DNA of 64,000 nt from Zhengella sp020637775 (GTDB lineage: Bacteria; Pseudomonadota; Alphaproteobacteria; Rhizobiales; Rhizobiaceae): positions 372,001 through 436,000 of the forward strand of contig NZ_JAWKWO010000003.1 of assembly GCF_041397485.1 (NCBI RefSeq), given 5' to 3'. Within the stretch, counting starts at the first letter, position 1. Every line of letters starts with the position of its first letter. Below the pieces are notes generated by a model that was given only the letters and a program-made list of their open reading frames with translations, ran no database searches and was not told the DNA's origin. Below are positions 34,788 to 44,415 of the stretch, piece by piece. Both the position numbers and the translations under genes were made by a program.

Positions 34788-37700
34788 ATGACCAAGCCTG
34801 ATCTCGACCACATCCGCGCCGGGATGCGCACGCACATGATCGCCGATGAGAGCGCCGCCGTCATGCGGCTGATCGAGACTGCGGACCTGTCTGAAGGCGA
34901 CCGGTCGGCGATTTCGGCGCGTGCAGCCGGCCTGGTGCGCACGGTGCGATCGTCCTCGGCGCCGACCATGATGGAAAGCTTCCTGGGCGAATATGGCCTC
35001 TCCACCGGCGAGGGCGTGGCCCTGATGTGCCTGGCGGAAGCGCTGCTGCGCGTGCCCGACGCCGAAACCGTGGACGACCTGATCCGCGACAAGATCACAC
35101 CGCATGACTGGTCGGCGCATCAGGGCCATTCCTCGTCCATCATGGTCAACGCCTCGACATGGGCGCTGATGCTGACGGGCCGCGTGCTGGACGACGAGGA
35201 GGAGCGCGGCATCGAAGGCACCCTGCTTTCGCTCGTGCGCCGTCTGGGCGAGCCGGTGATCCGGCGGGCCGTGGGGGCCGCGATGCGCGAGATGGGCGAC
35301 CAGTTCGTGCTGGGCCGCAATATCGGCGAAGCGGTGAAGCGCGGGCGCGACCTGATCGCCAAGGGCTACCTCTATTCCTATGACATGCTGGGCGAGGCGG
35401 CGCGTACGGCGGAGGATGCCGAGCGCTACTTCGACGCCTATGCCGGCGCTATCGCGGAACTGGCGCGGTCTTCCAACAGGCCAGACATTCGCCACAATCC
35501 CGGCATTTCGGTCAAGCTGTCCGCGCTGCATCCACGCTACGAGGCGGTCAAGCGCGAGACCATGCTGCCGGAGATGACAGAGCGGCTTCTGGCGCTTGCC
35601 AAGGCAGCAAAAGATGCCCGCATGGGGCTCAACATCGATGCGGAAGAGGCCGACCGGCTGGATATCTCGCTGGACGTGATCGAGCGGGTGCTTTCCGATC
35701 CGTCGCTCGAAGGCTGGGACGGTTTCGGCGTGGTGGTGCAGGCCTACGGGCCGCGCGCGCCCTTCGTGCTGGACTGGCTTCATGCGCTTGCCACGAAGCA
35801 TGACCGGCACATCATGGTGCGGCTCGTCAAGGGCGCCTATTGGGACAGCGAGATCAAGCGGGCGCAGGTGATGGGATTGCCGGGCTACCCGGTCTTCACC
35901 CGCAAGACCCACACCGATGTTTCCTACCTGGCATGCGCGCGCAAGCTCCTGTCCATGACAGACCGCATCTATCCGCAATTCGCCACGCACAATGCCCATA
36001 CGGCCGCCGCGATCCTGGCCATGGCTCCGGACAAGGACTGTTTCGAGTTCCAGCGTCTGCACGGCATGGGCGAGACGCTGCATGAGGCGATCCGCAAGGG
36101 CGAGGGCACGCGCTGCCGCATCTATGCTCCGGTTGGCCAGCACTCCGACCTGCTGGCCTATCTGGTGCGACGCCTGCTTGAAAATGGCGCCAATTCCTCC
36201 TTTGTCCACCAGATCGTCGACGAGGACGTGCCGCCGGAAGAGATCGCCCGCGATCCGATTGCCTCGGTGCTGGAAACGGGGGCTGCACCGAACCCGGCCA
36301 TTCGCCGCCCGGCCGATGTCTTCAAGCCTGACCGGGCCAATTCGCGCGGGCGCGATTTCACCGATCCGCTCGACCTGGCCGCGATGGAGGCCGCGCGTGC
36401 GCCCTTCATGGCGCCGCATCAATGGCAGGCACGGCCCACCGTGCCGGGGCGCGCGGCATTTGGCGATGGATACCCGGTGACCAATCCGGCCGTGCCCGGC
36501 GACACGGTGGGCGGGTGTTTCGACGCCACGCGGGACGATGTGATCGCCGCGCACGATGCGGCGCGCGAGGCACAAGGGGAATGGGAGGCGCTGGGCGCGC
36601 GCCAGCGTGGCGCCATCCTTTCGGACGCCGCCGCGCTTTATGAAAAGCATGCCGAGGAATTCTTCGCGCTTTGTGCCCGCGAGGCCGGCAAGACGCTGGC
36701 CGATGCCATTGCCGAAGTGCGCGAGGCCATCGACTTCCTGCACTACTACGCAGCGCAGGCGCCGAAGACAGAAGCCGGATCGCGGGCGCGCGGCGTGATT
36801 GCCTGCATCTCGCCGTGGAACTTCCCGCTGGCGATCTTCACCGGCCAGGTGGCTGCGGCGCTGGTCACCGGCAATGCGGTTCTGGCAAAGCCGGCCGAAC
36901 AGACCCCCTTGATCGCGGCGCGGGCGGTCGAGCTTCTGCATCAGGCCGGGGTTCCGGCGGGCGTACTGCAATTGCTGCCGGGCGATGGCGAGGCGGTGGG
37001 CGCCACGCTGACTGCGCTGCCGGGCCTGAACGGGGTCTGCTTCACCGGGTCGACCGAAGTGGCACGCATCATCGAGCGGCAATTGGCGAAAACCGGTACG
37101 GCGGACGCCATGCTGATCGCGGAGACGGGCGGGCTGAACGCCATGATCGTCGATTCCACCGCCCTGCCTGAACAGGCTGTGCGCGATGCCGTGGCCTCGG
37201 CCTTCCAGAGCGCGGGCCAGCGCTGTTCAGCGCTGCGCGTACTCTACGTCCAGGAGGATGTGGCCGCAAAGGTGACAACCATGCTGACCGGCGCCATGGA
37301 GGCGCTCAGCGTGGGTGATCCGTCGGACATCGCCACCGATGTAGGTCCGGTGATCGACGAGGAGGCGCGCGCTTCCATCGCCGCCTATTGCCAGGAAAAG
37401 GCTGGCGAAGGCCGCCTCGTGGCGAAGCTGGACGTGCCGGCAGACGGCCTGTTCGTGGCGCCGCACATCCTTCGGGTGCGCGGAATCGAAGAGATGGAGC
37501 GGGAGATTTTCGGCCCTGTCCTGCATCTGGCCACCTTCAGGGCCGATCAGCTCGATTCGGTGATCGCGGCCATCAATGCCAAGGGCTATGGTCTGACCTT
37601 CGGCCTGCATACGCGCATCGATGACCGCGTGCAGCATGTCGTCGACCGCATCCATGCCGGCAATGTCTATGTGAACCGCAACCAGATCGGCGCCATTGTC

Positions 37701-38408
37701 GGCTCGCAGCCCTTCGGCGGCGAAGGCCTGTCGGGCACGGGGCCGAAGGCGGGCGGGCCGCTCTACCTGCGCCGGTTCCGCAAGGTTCCTGCCGATGGCG
37801 AGACCGGCGCATTGGAGGGTGATCCGGTTTCCGGACTGCCGATGCCGGATGCCGAGGCGGCGCTGCAATGGGCGGGTCGGACAGACCGGATCGCGCATCT
37901 GCGCAAGGTGCTGCGCGGGCGCGCCGCGCCGGCCGTGGCCGCGGCAGCCGGTGTCGACCAGGGGCCTGTCGATCTGCCGGGCCCGACGGGTGAGGGCAAC
38001 AGCCTGACACTGGCGGCGCGCGGGCTGGTGCTGTGCCTTGGACCTTCGCCGGACGTGCTGCTGGACCAGGCGGTTCAGGCGCTGGCCTTCGGCAATGCTG
38101 TCGTGGCCATTGCGCCGGATGCGAACGAGGCCCTCAAACCGCTCATGGGCCAGGGGCTGCCGCTGGCGGTTGCCAATGGCATCGTGGCGGAGAGCCTGCT
38201 TGGCGAGGCAAGGCTGGATGCGGTGGCGCTGCATGCCGGTGAAGACGATCTGCGGCGTGTGCGTCAGGCGCTGGCGGCCCGGCCGGGAGCCATCGTTCGG
38301 CTGATCGACGAGCGGCTGGCGCCATCGGCCTATGTGCATGAGCGGGCCTTGTGCGTGGATACGACGGCGGCGGGCGGCAATGCCTCGCTTCTGGCGGCGG
38401 CGGGCTGA
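34788..38408 (+). CDS. putA: Bifunctional proline dehydrogenase / L-glutamate gamma-semialdehyde dehydrogenase
   Basis: This 1206-residue enzyme oxidises proline to glutamate in two steps. The FAD-binding PRODH barrel covers about residues 160-460 (GISVKLSALHPRYE, VRLVKGAYWDSEIK and RLHGMGETLHEAI). The aldehyde dehydrogenase domain spans about 540-1000, with SPWNFPLAIFTGQVAAAL, the general base E779 (IAETGGLNAM) and the nucleophile C813 (SAGQRCSALRV). A C-terminal ALDH-like extension follows. There is no N-terminal ribbon-helix-helix DNA-binding domain, which agrees with control by the divergent PutR. The start MTKPDLDHIRAG at 34788 has a GGAGG ribosome site. Confidence 0.95.
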   Translation: MTKPDLDHIRAGMRTHMIADESAAVMRLIETADLSEGDRSAISARAAGLVRTVRSSSAPTMMESFLGEYGLSTGEGVALMCLAEALLRVPDAETVDDLIRDKITPHDWSAHQGHSSSIMVNASTWALMLTGRVLDDEEERGIEGTLLSLVRRLGEPVIRRAVGAAMREMGDQFVLGRNIGEAVKRGRDLIAKGYLYSYDMLGEAARTAEDAERYFDAYAGAIAELARSSNRPDIRHNPGISVKLSALHPRYEAVKRETMLPEMTERLLALAKAAKDARMGLNIDAEEADRLDISLDVIERVLSDPSLEGWDGFGVVVQAYGPRAPFVLDWLHALATKHDRHIMVRLVKGAYWDSEIKRAQVMGLPGYPVFTRKTHTDVSYLACARKLLSMTDRIYPQFATHNAHTAAAILAMAPDKDCFEFQRLHGMGETLHEAIRKGEGTRCRIYAPVGQHSDLLAYLVRRLLENGANSSFVHQIVDEDVPPEEIARDPIASVLETGAAPNPAIRRPADVFKPDRANSRGRDFTDPLDLAAMEAARAPFMAPHQWQARPTVPGRAAFGDGYPVTNPAVPGDTVGGCFDATRDDVIAAHDAAREAQGEWEALGARQRGAILSDAAALYEKHAEEFFALCAREAGKTLADAIAEVREAIDFLHYYAAQAPKTEAGSRARGVIACISPWNFPLAIFTGQVAAALVTGNAVLAKPAEQTPLIAARAVELLHQAGVPAGVLQLLPGDGEAVGATLTALPGLNGVCFTGSTEVARIIERQLAKTGTADAMLIAETGGLNAMIVDSTALPEQAVRDAVASAFQSAGQRCSALRVLYVQEDVAAKVTTMLTGAMEALSVGDPSDIATDVGPVIDEEARASIAAYCQEKAGEGRLVAKLDVPADGLFVAPHILRVRGIEEMEREIFGPVLHLATFRADQLDSVIAAINAKGYGLTFGLHTRIDDRVQHVVDRIHAGNVYVNRNQIGAIVGSQPFGGEGLSGTGPKAGGPLYLRRFRKVPADGETGALEGDPVSGLPMPDAEAALQWAGRTDRIAHLRKVLRGRAAPAVAAAAGVDQGPVDLPGPTGEGNSLTLAARGLVLCLGPSPDVLLDQAVQALAFGNAVVAIAPDANEALKPLMGQGLPLAVANGIVAESLLGEARLDAVALHAGEDDLRRVRQALAARPGAIVRLIDERLAPSAYVHERALCVDTTAAGGNASLLAAAG

Positions 38409-38421
38409 AGAGGCGAGCGGT

Positions 38422-38448
38422 TTCAGGCGGTTGGGACGACCGCCTGAA
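38422..38448 (+). terminator. Stem-loop after putA
   Basis: TTCAGGCGGT and ACCGCCTGAA form a perfect 10-bp stem with a 7-base loop, 14 bases after the putA stop. No T-tract follows (the next bases are GCCAGGGG). It may stabilise the 3' end or act as a weak or Rho-assisted terminator. Confidence 0.45.
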
Positions 38449-38507
38449 GCCAGGGGAAAAGCCACCTGCATCTTGCTTTCGCCGCCGGACTGGCCGATAG
38501 GCATGGC

Positions 38508-39242
38508 ATGACCGGTGTCATCCTCGCCATTGTCGGACTGGCCCTGGGCGGCCTGCTCAAGGGAGCAACGGGCGCCGGCGCGCCCATTCTCGCCGTGCCG
38601 ATCATGGCGATCTATTTCAACGTTCCGGTCGCCGTCGCCATATTCGCGGTGCCCAACCTGCTGGCCAATGTCTGGCAGGCGTGGACCTATCGCAGCCAGC
38701 GATTGCCACCGCGTTTCATGATTTCCTTCGCCGGGGGCGGCGCGCTCGGAACCTTCATCGGCACCGTCCTGCTGGCCAACCTTCCGGGCCATGCGCTGAC
38801 GCTCGTGGTGGCGCTGTCGGTCTTCGTCTATGTCGGTTTCCGGCTGGCGCGGCCCGGCTGGGTGCTGCTCTACCCGCTGGCCGAGAAGCTGGCGCCGTTC
38901 TTCGGTACGCTGGCAGGGGTCCTGTTCGGCGCGTCAGGCCTGTCGGCGCCGGTCTCGCTCAGCTTTCTGAACGCCATGAAACTGGAGCGGCGGACCTTCG
39001 TCGCCACCGTTACCGTGTTCTTCGTCATGATGGGCGTGGTTCAGATCCCGATGCTGTTTGCCTATGGCATCATGGACGGGCAACGCTTCCTCCTGAGCAC
39101 GGCGGCAATCCTGCCGATCTTCGCCGGCATGCCGGTTGGCGCCTGGCTGGCGCGCCACATCTCACGCGAGACCTTCGACAAGATCATCCTCGCGGTGCTG
39201 ACGCTGATAGCAATCCGTCTGCTTCTCCAGGCGACCGGATGA
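38508..39242 (+). CDS. TSUP family (TauE/SafE) membrane permease
   Basis: This 244-residue integral membrane protein begins with the signature MTGVILAIVGLALGGLLKGATGAGAPI. It has about eight membrane helices in two pseudo-repeats (second signature LFGASGLSAPVSLSFLNAMKL). It belongs to a different branch from the TSUP protein at 15741. The substrate is unknown; organic sulfonates or other small anions are typical. It lies 100 bases after putA, past a stem-loop, so it probably has its own promoter. Confidence 0.85.
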   Translation: MTGVILAIVGLALGGLLKGATGAGAPILAVPIMAIYFNVPVAVAIFAVPNLLANVWQAWTYRSQRLPPRFMISFAGGGALGTFIGTVLLANLPGHALTLVVALSVFVYVGFRLARPGWVLLYPLAEKLAPFFGTLAGVLFGASGLSAPVSLSFLNAMKLERRTFVATVTVFFVMMGVVQIPMLFAYGIMDGQRFLLSTAAILPIFAGMPVGAWLARHISRETFDKIILAVLTLIAIRLLLQATG

Positions 39243-39245
39243 CGT

Positions 39246-40121
39246 TCACGGCGACAGGAAGTCCAGGATCGCCGTTGCCGTGGCATCCGGTGCGGTATCG
39301 GGAAAGAAGTGACCGCCGGTCATCGCGCTGCCGGTCACGTCGTCGCAGCAGCGGCGCCACTCGGCGGTGACATCGAACTGCCTGGCCATCAGCCCCTCGG
39401 CCCCGTAGAGTGCCTGGACGGGGCAGGTGACGCGCATGTCGCGGCCGGCTTCGTCCATCGGCCAGTCCACCAGCCAGGCGGCACGGTAGTCTGCGCACAT
39501 GGCCCGAATCGATTCCGGGTCGCGCCAGCAGCGGCGGTATTCGGCAAGCTGGCCGTCATCGAATGCGGCGATGCCGTCCGGCCCCCAGCCCGAAAGGCAG
39601 TTCTCGAAGAACAGATCGGGATCATGGCCGATCATCGTTTCCGGGAAGGGGAAAGGCTGGGCGAGAAAGAACCAGTGATAATAGGCGTGAGCGGTTTTGG
39701 GGCCACCTTCGGCAAAGACCGTTCGGGTGGGGATGATATCCATGACGGTGAGGGTGCGCACCCGGGCCGGATGGTCCAGCGTCAGGCGGTGTGCCGTGCG
39801 CCCGCCCCGGTCGTGCCCGACCAGGTGGAAGCTGTCATGGCCGAGCGCCTGCATCAGCGAAACCATGTCGTCGGCCATGGCGCGGAAACAGTAATTGCCG
39901 CTCTCGGGTCCGTTGTCCGGCTTCGACGAATCGCCATAGCCGCGCAGGTCGGCGGCCACCACGGTGAATTTTTCAGCCAGTTGCGGCGCTATTTTCGCCC
40001 ACATGGCCTTTGTCTGCGGAAAGCCGTGCAGAAGAAGAACCGGCGGACCGTCGCCGGCCGTCACATAGGCGATATTGGCCATGCCGGTCTCATGCCGGCC
40101 GTGGCGAAAGCCCTCGAACAT
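39246..40121 (-). CDS. Alpha/beta hydrolase, haloacetate dehalogenase-like
   Basis: This 291-residue alpha/beta-fold hydrolase has the nucleophile aspartate D104 in VGHDRGGRTAH, followed by the two arginines that bind the carboxylate in fluoroacetate dehalogenases. It also has the halide-site pair H149-W150 (YYHWFFLAQP) and the catalytic histidine in TGGHFFPD near the C-terminus. An Asp rather than Ser nucleophile rules out an ordinary esterase and fits haloacetate dehalogenase or epoxide hydrolase. The H-W pair favours the former. The natural substrate is not known. It is convergent with the TSUP gene, 3 bases away. Confidence 0.75.
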   Translation of the reverse strand: MFEGFRHGRHETGMANIAYVTAGDGPPVLLLHGFPQTKAMWAKIAPQLAEKFTVVAADLRGYGDSSKPDNGPESGNYCFRAMADDMVSLMQALGHDSFHLVGHDRGGRTAHRLTLDHPARVRTLTVMDIIPTRTVFAEGGPKTAHAYYHWFFLAQPFPFPETMIGHDPDLFFENCLSGWGPDGIAAFDDGQLAEYRRCWRDPESIRAMCADYRAAWLVDWPMDEAGRDMRVTCPVQALYGAEGLMARQFDVTAEWRRCCDDVTGSAMTGGHFFPDTAPDATATAILDFLSP

Positions 40122-40234
40122 GGATCGCTTCCCTCCTCCTGTCGTTCCAAGGCGGGGAAACTAGTCCTGCCCGAGTTGACGGGCAAGGCCGGGCGGTCTT
40201 TCCTTGCGCCCGATACCGAAACCGGAGGACTGGA

Positions 40235-41326
40235 ATGCTGGAGGGCGTGCGAATCATCGAGGTCGAGGGATTGGGGCCGGGGCCGTTCTGCGGCATGCTG
40301 CTGGCGGATCTGGGAGCCGATGTCATCGTGGTGCATCGGCCGGACGGTTCGATGGCGCCCGGCGCACCAGCGGAGAACCTGCTGGATCGCGGCAAGCGGT
40401 CCATCGCGCTGGATCTGAAAAGCGCCGATGACAAGGCCATCTTCCTCGACCTCGTCAAGACCGCCGACGGACTGATCGAGGGATTCCGGCCGGGCGTGAT
40501 GGAGCGGCTCGGGCTTGGACCCGAAGATTGCCACGGGGTACGGCCGTCGCTTGTCTATGGCCGCATGACCGGATGGGGTCAGGACGGCCCGCGCGCGCTG
40601 CAGGCCGGCCACGATCTCAACTATGCCTCGCTTTCGGGAGCGGCATGGTATGCCTCGCCGGCGGGCGAATGCCCGTTCACGCCGCCAACGGTGGTGGGGG
40701 ACATCGGCGGCGGCGCGCTCTATCTGGCCATCGGCATGCTTTCGGGCATTTTCAAGGCGAGGGTGGGCGGGCAGGGCACGGTTGTCGATGCGGCCATCGT
40801 GGACGGTTCGGCGCACATGATGAACCTGCTGATGTCGCTGAAACAGGCGGGCGGCCTGGCGATGGAACGCGGACGCAGCCTGCTCGATGGCCCACACTGG
40901 AGCCGGACCTATCGCACCAAGGATGGCGGCTTCTTCTCTGTCCAGAGCCTCGAGCCCAAATTCTACGCCATCCTCCTGGAAAAGCTTGGGCTTTCCGACG
41001 ACCCGGATTTCCGTCACCAGTTCGACCAGCGCCGCTGGCCGGCGCTGAACCGGCGCCTGGAAGCCTTGTTTGCCAGCCGTACGCGGGCCGAATGGGCGGA
41101 ATGCTTTGCGGGGTCGGATGCATGCGCGGCGCCGGTTCATGCTCCGCAGGAGGCGATGGACGATCCGCACATGGCAGCACGCGGTGTCTGGCAGGCGCCG
41201 GGCGGTGTCCTGCAGGCCGCGGCCGCGCCGCGTTTCGACGGCAGGCCGGCACCCGCGCCGCGCCCTTCGCCCGCCCGTGACGGAGACCGCGATGCCATCC
41301 TGGCGGAGGTCGGCCGGGCCTTGTGA
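40235..41326 (+). CDS. CaiB/BaiF family CoA-transferase (alpha-methylacyl-CoA racemase-like)
   Basis: The start at 40235 (MLEGVRIIEVEGLGPGPFCG) follows the strong ribosome site GGAGG. The 363-residue product has the family III CoA-transferase landmarks: FCGMLLADLGADVIVVHRP, NLLDRGKRSIALDLK, the region around D/E in DLNYASLSGA, and GQGTVVDAAIVDGSAHM. Its length and sequence resemble alpha-methylacyl-CoA racemase more than formyl-CoA transferase. It would invert 2-methylacyl-CoA esters or move CoA between acids. It may form a pair with the reductase gene 79 bases downstream. Confidence 0.8.
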   Translation: MLEGVRIIEVEGLGPGPFCGMLLADLGADVIVVHRPDGSMAPGAPAENLLDRGKRSIALDLKSADDKAIFLDLVKTADGLIEGFRPGVMERLGLGPEDCHGVRPSLVYGRMTGWGQDGPRALQAGHDLNYASLSGAAWYASPAGECPFTPPTVVGDIGGGALYLAIGMLSGIFKARVGGQGTVVDAAIVDGSAHMMNLLMSLKQAGGLAMERGRSLLDGPHWSRTYRTKDGGFFSVQSLEPKFYAILLEKLGLSDDPDFRHQFDQRRWPALNRRLEALFASRTRAEWAECFAGSDACAAPVHAPQEAMDDPHMAARGVWQAPGGVLQAAAAPRFDGRPAPAPRPSPARDGDRDAILAEVGRAL

Positions 41327-41405
41327 AGACTTGCCAAGGGCGCACCGGCATTCCAAAACCGCGCAAGCGGAGACTGGCATGTCTCATCATGAAGGAGAAG
41401 CGAGC

Positions 41406-42638
41406 GTGACGGATCGGATCATCATCGTCGGTGCAGGCCATGGCGGGGTGCAGGCCGCGGCAAGTCTCAGGCAGGAGGGCTGGCAAGGCGAAATCGCAAT
41501 GATTTCCGAGGATGCGGATCTGCCCTATCACAAGCCGCCGCTTTCCAAGGCTTTCCTCAAGGCCCCCGATGCCGGCCTGCAATTGCTCAAGGGGGAGGGC
41601 TTCTATACCGACAATGCGATAGACCTGATGCTTGGCCAGACGGCGATGGGCATTGACAGGAAGGCACAGACCGTCACGCTGGATGACGGGCAGGTCCTGT
41701 CCTACACTTGGTTGCTGCTGGCGACCGGAGCCGGGCCGCGGCGACTGACATGCCCGGGGCACGATGCGCGCGGCGTGTTCTACCTGCGCAATGCCAATGA
41801 CGCGCGAGCGCTGCGCGACGCCAAGGCGCATGCGCAGGACATTGCCGTGATCGGAGGCGGTTTCATCGGGCTGGAGGCGGCGGCGACGTTTGCGCAGGCG
41901 GGCAGGGCGGTGACCGTGGTGGAAATGGCCGACCGGCTGCTGGGACGCGCCGTTTCGCCGGAAGTCTCGGCGCACATGAAGGCCTATCACGAGAGCCTCG
42001 GCATCACCGTGCTCACGGATACCGGGCTCGAGGCGATTGCCGTGGAGGGCAGCGACGTGGCCGGGGTGCGCGTGGCCGGTGGGCGGGTCATCCCCGCCGA
42101 CATCGTGATCGCGGGCATCGGCGCAATGCCGGAGACCGGGCTGGCGGTTGCCGCAGGGCTGGACACGGATAACGGCATTGCCGTCGACGGGCGGCTTGCG
42201 ACCTCTGATCCGGCCATTTTCGCGATTGGTGATTGCGTCAGCTTCCCGCATGCGGCCAGCGGTCGGCGGCTGCGGCTGGAATCGGTGCAGAACGCGACCG
42301 ACCAGGCGCGCCATGTGGCGAAAACCATGCTTGGCGCCAAGGAAGCCTTCGATGCCGTGGCCTGGTTCTGGTCCGACCAGGGCGAGCGCAAGCTGCAGAT
42401 GGCCGGGCTTTCCGCCGGGGCTGACCGGCGGCTCGTTTCCGGCGATACCGACAGCGGCGCTTTCTCGGTCTATCATTTCGCCGGCGACAGGCTGCTGGCC
42501 GTCGACAGCGTGAACCGGCCTGGCGATCACATGCTGGCGCGGCGCATCCTGGCGGCTGGCTATTCGCCGGGCGACGCGGAAATCGCTGCCGGCGCGGCAG
42601 CGCTCAAGGCGGGGCTGCAGGCCCATCACGCCGCTTGA
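41406..42638 (+). CDS. FAD-dependent ferredoxin/rubredoxin reductase
   Basis: I choose the GTG at 41406 because AAGGAG lies 8 bases before it, and the protein then begins MTDRIIIVGAGHGGVQAAAS. An ATG at 41379 has no ribosome site. The 410-residue product has the FAD-binding GAGHGGVQ, the NAD-binding IAVIGGGFIGLEAAATFA, the second FAD motif PAIFAIGDC and the C-terminal reductase domain (WFWSDQGERKLQMAGLS). It resembles rhodocoxin/putidaredoxin reductases that pass electrons to a ferredoxin and a P450 or dioxygenase. No such partner gene is adjacent. Confidence 0.85.
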   Translation: MTDRIIIVGAGHGGVQAAASLRQEGWQGEIAMISEDADLPYHKPPLSKAFLKAPDAGLQLLKGEGFYTDNAIDLMLGQTAMGIDRKAQTVTLDDGQVLSYTWLLLATGAGPRRLTCPGHDARGVFYLRNANDARALRDAKAHAQDIAVIGGGFIGLEAAATFAQAGRAVTVVEMADRLLGRAVSPEVSAHMKAYHESLGITVLTDTGLEAIAVEGSDVAGVRVAGGRVIPADIVIAGIGAMPETGLAVAAGLDTDNGIAVDGRLATSDPAIFAIGDCVSFPHAASGRRLRLESVQNATDQARHVAKTMLGAKEAFDAVAWFWSDQGERKLQMAGLSAGADRRLVSGDTDSGAFSVYHFAGDRLLAVDSVNRPGDHMLARRILAAGYSPGDAEIAAGAAALKAGLQAHHAA

Positions 42639-42751
42639 TGAGGCCGGCGGGTCGATCAGAATATTCTTCCATAACGTGTGGCTGTTTCGTCATTTCGCCC
42701 CATTGGCAAAGCCGCGCATATGACCTATGTCCGGACCAGTTGCAGTGAACG

Positions 42752-43906
42752 ATGGTGAATGCCGTGGCCGATCTCCAGTCCCAAGTCGTCGAACAGCTCA
42801 AGCGCGTTGCCGGGCCGGATGGTTCGGGCAATATTGTCGACCTCGGGATGACGTCGCAGGTCGTCATCATCGACGGAAAGGCCTTTTTCTCGATTTCCGT
42901 GCCAGCCGAGCAGGCTGAACAGCTGGAGCCGCTGCGCGAGGCGGCCGAAACGGCGGCGTTGCAGGTGGACGGGATCACCTCCGCCATGGCTGTCCTGACG
43001 GCCGAACGCAAGCCCGGCGCGGCACCGTCGCAGCCGCCGAAAATGCCGCCGGAGCCGCAGGCACCGCCCAGGCCGGCCAACCAGGCGCCGCAGCCCAAGC
43101 CGGCCGGGATTCCCGGCATCAAGGCAATCATCGCTGTCGCATCGGGAAAGGGCGGTGTCGGCAAGTCGACGACGACCGTCAATCTTGCACTTGGGCTGAA
43201 GGAACTCGGCCTTGCCGTCGGCATTCTCGACGCGGACATCTACGGGCCGTCCATGCCGCGCCTGCTGAAGCTGTCGGGCAATCCGGAACTTGCATCGGCC
43301 AAGAAGCTCAAGCCGATGGAGCGCTACGGGCTGAAAGTCATGTCCATGGGTTTCATGGTGGACGAGGACACGCCGGTGATCTGGCGCGGACCGATGGTGA
43401 TGTCGGCGCTCAAGCAGATGATGAACGAAGTGGAATGGGGCGAACTCGATGTGCTGGTGGTCGACATGCCGCCCGGCACGGGGGACGCGCAACTGACCAT
43501 GGCGCAGTCGGTGCCCCTGGCCGGCGCGGTGATCGTCTCGACGCCTCAGGACCTTGCGCTCATCGATGCCCGCAAGGGGCTGAACATGTTCAATCGCGTC
43601 GATGTGCCTGTGCTCGGCCTCGTGGAAAACATGAGCTATTTCATCTGCTCCAATTGCGGCGAACGGCATGACATCTTCGGCCATGGCGGCGCACGCGATG
43701 AAGCCGGGCGCATCGGGGTGCCTTTCCTGGGCGAAGTGCCGCTGGAAATGACGATCCGCGAGACATCCGATGCCGGCTCGCCGGTCGTTGTCTCGGCGCC
43801 GGACGGGCCGCATGCACAGATGTATCGCGATATCGCGGCGCGCGTCTGGGAAGGGGTAACGGCGGCGCAGGGGGCATCCAAGGGGCCGAACATCGTCTTC
43901 GAATAG
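42752..43906 (+). CDS. Iron-sulfur cluster carrier ATPase Mrp/ApbC (NBP35 family)
   Basis: This 384-residue protein has an N-terminal DUF59/MIP18-like domain (about 1-90), a Pro/Ala-rich linker (about 92-118) and a deviant-Walker P-loop ATPase (SGKGGVGKSTTTVNLA from about residue 130). The cluster-binding CxxC motif lies in FICSNCGERHDIFGHGG. It holds and delivers Fe-S clusters to target proteins in the cytoplasm. The linker is long, as in many alphaproteobacterial members. It stands alone with a 113-base upstream gap. Confidence 0.9.
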   Translation: MVNAVADLQSQVVEQLKRVAGPDGSGNIVDLGMTSQVVIIDGKAFFSISVPAEQAEQLEPLREAAETAALQVDGITSAMAVLTAERKPGAAPSQPPKMPPEPQAPPRPANQAPQPKPAGIPGIKAIIAVASGKGGVGKSTTTVNLALGLKELGLAVGILDADIYGPSMPRLLKLSGNPELASAKKLKPMERYGLKVMSMGFMVDEDTPVIWRGPMVMSALKQMMNEVEWGELDVLVVDMPPGTGDAQLTMAQSVPLAGAVIVSTPQDLALIDARKGLNMFNRVDVPVLGLVENMSYFICSNCGERHDIFGHGGARDEAGRIGVPFLGEVPLEMTIRETSDAGSPVVVSAPDGPHAQMYRDIAARVWEGVTAAQGASKGPNIVFE

Positions 43907-43927
43907 GCCGCGTCCGAACCCCCGGCT

Positions 43928-44383
43928 TCACGGCTCCAGCCGCTTGATGATCACCAGAACGATGACCGCCATGACCGTGGCGGCAATCGCGACGAGATAG
44001 AGCCCGGCACCGACGGACAGGCCGACGGCGCCGGCCAGCCACATGCCCGCACCGGTTGTCAATCCGCGGACATTGCCGCGCGCATGGATAATCGATCCGG
44101 CGGCCAGGAAGGCGACGCCCGCAGTCACGGCCTCGATCACGCGAATCGGATCGGTTCGTCCGCCGTCCATGCTGAAGCGTTCAAACAGTTCGAGGGCGAT
44201 GAGCGTGAACAGGCAGGCGGCCAGCGAGACAAGGATATGGGTGCGCAAACCGGCGGCGTGATCGCGGGCCTCGCGGTCCAGCCCGATGACGGCGCCAAAG
44301 GCTCCTGCCATGGCCAACCGCGTGAAAGCCGTGCCTACAGGCATGGCCATCGTGTCGTGAAGGGCGGCTGGCAGATATTCCAT
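43928..44383 (-). CDS. MgtC/SapB family membrane protein
   Basis: The start at 44383 (MEYLPAALHDTMAMPVGTAFTR) gives 151 residues with four to five membrane helices. The conserved MgtC core is present: LAMAGAFGAVIGLDREARDHAAGLRTHILVSLAA, and AGSIIHARGNVRGLTTGAGMWLAGAVGLSVGAG. The family is linked to growth in low magnesium and inside hosts, possibly by acting on the F-ATPase. No regulatory element is evident, and it lies 32 bases from znuA on the same strand. Confidence 0.85.
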   Translation of the reverse strand: MEYLPAALHDTMAMPVGTAFTRLAMAGAFGAVIGLDREARDHAAGLRTHILVSLAACLFTLIALELFERFSMDGGRTDPIRVIEAVTAGVAFLAAGSIIHARGNVRGLTTGAGMWLAGAVGLSVGAGLYLVAIAATVMAVIVLVIIKRLEP

Positions 44384-44415
44384 CGCGGACTCCTTTCGCA
44401 GGCCGCACGGGAGCC

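Noticed and set aside
42639..42751. Possible tRNA or small RNA in the gap before the Mrp ATPase gene
   Set aside because: No cloverleaf arms, no CCA end and no promoter-hairpin combination could be found.
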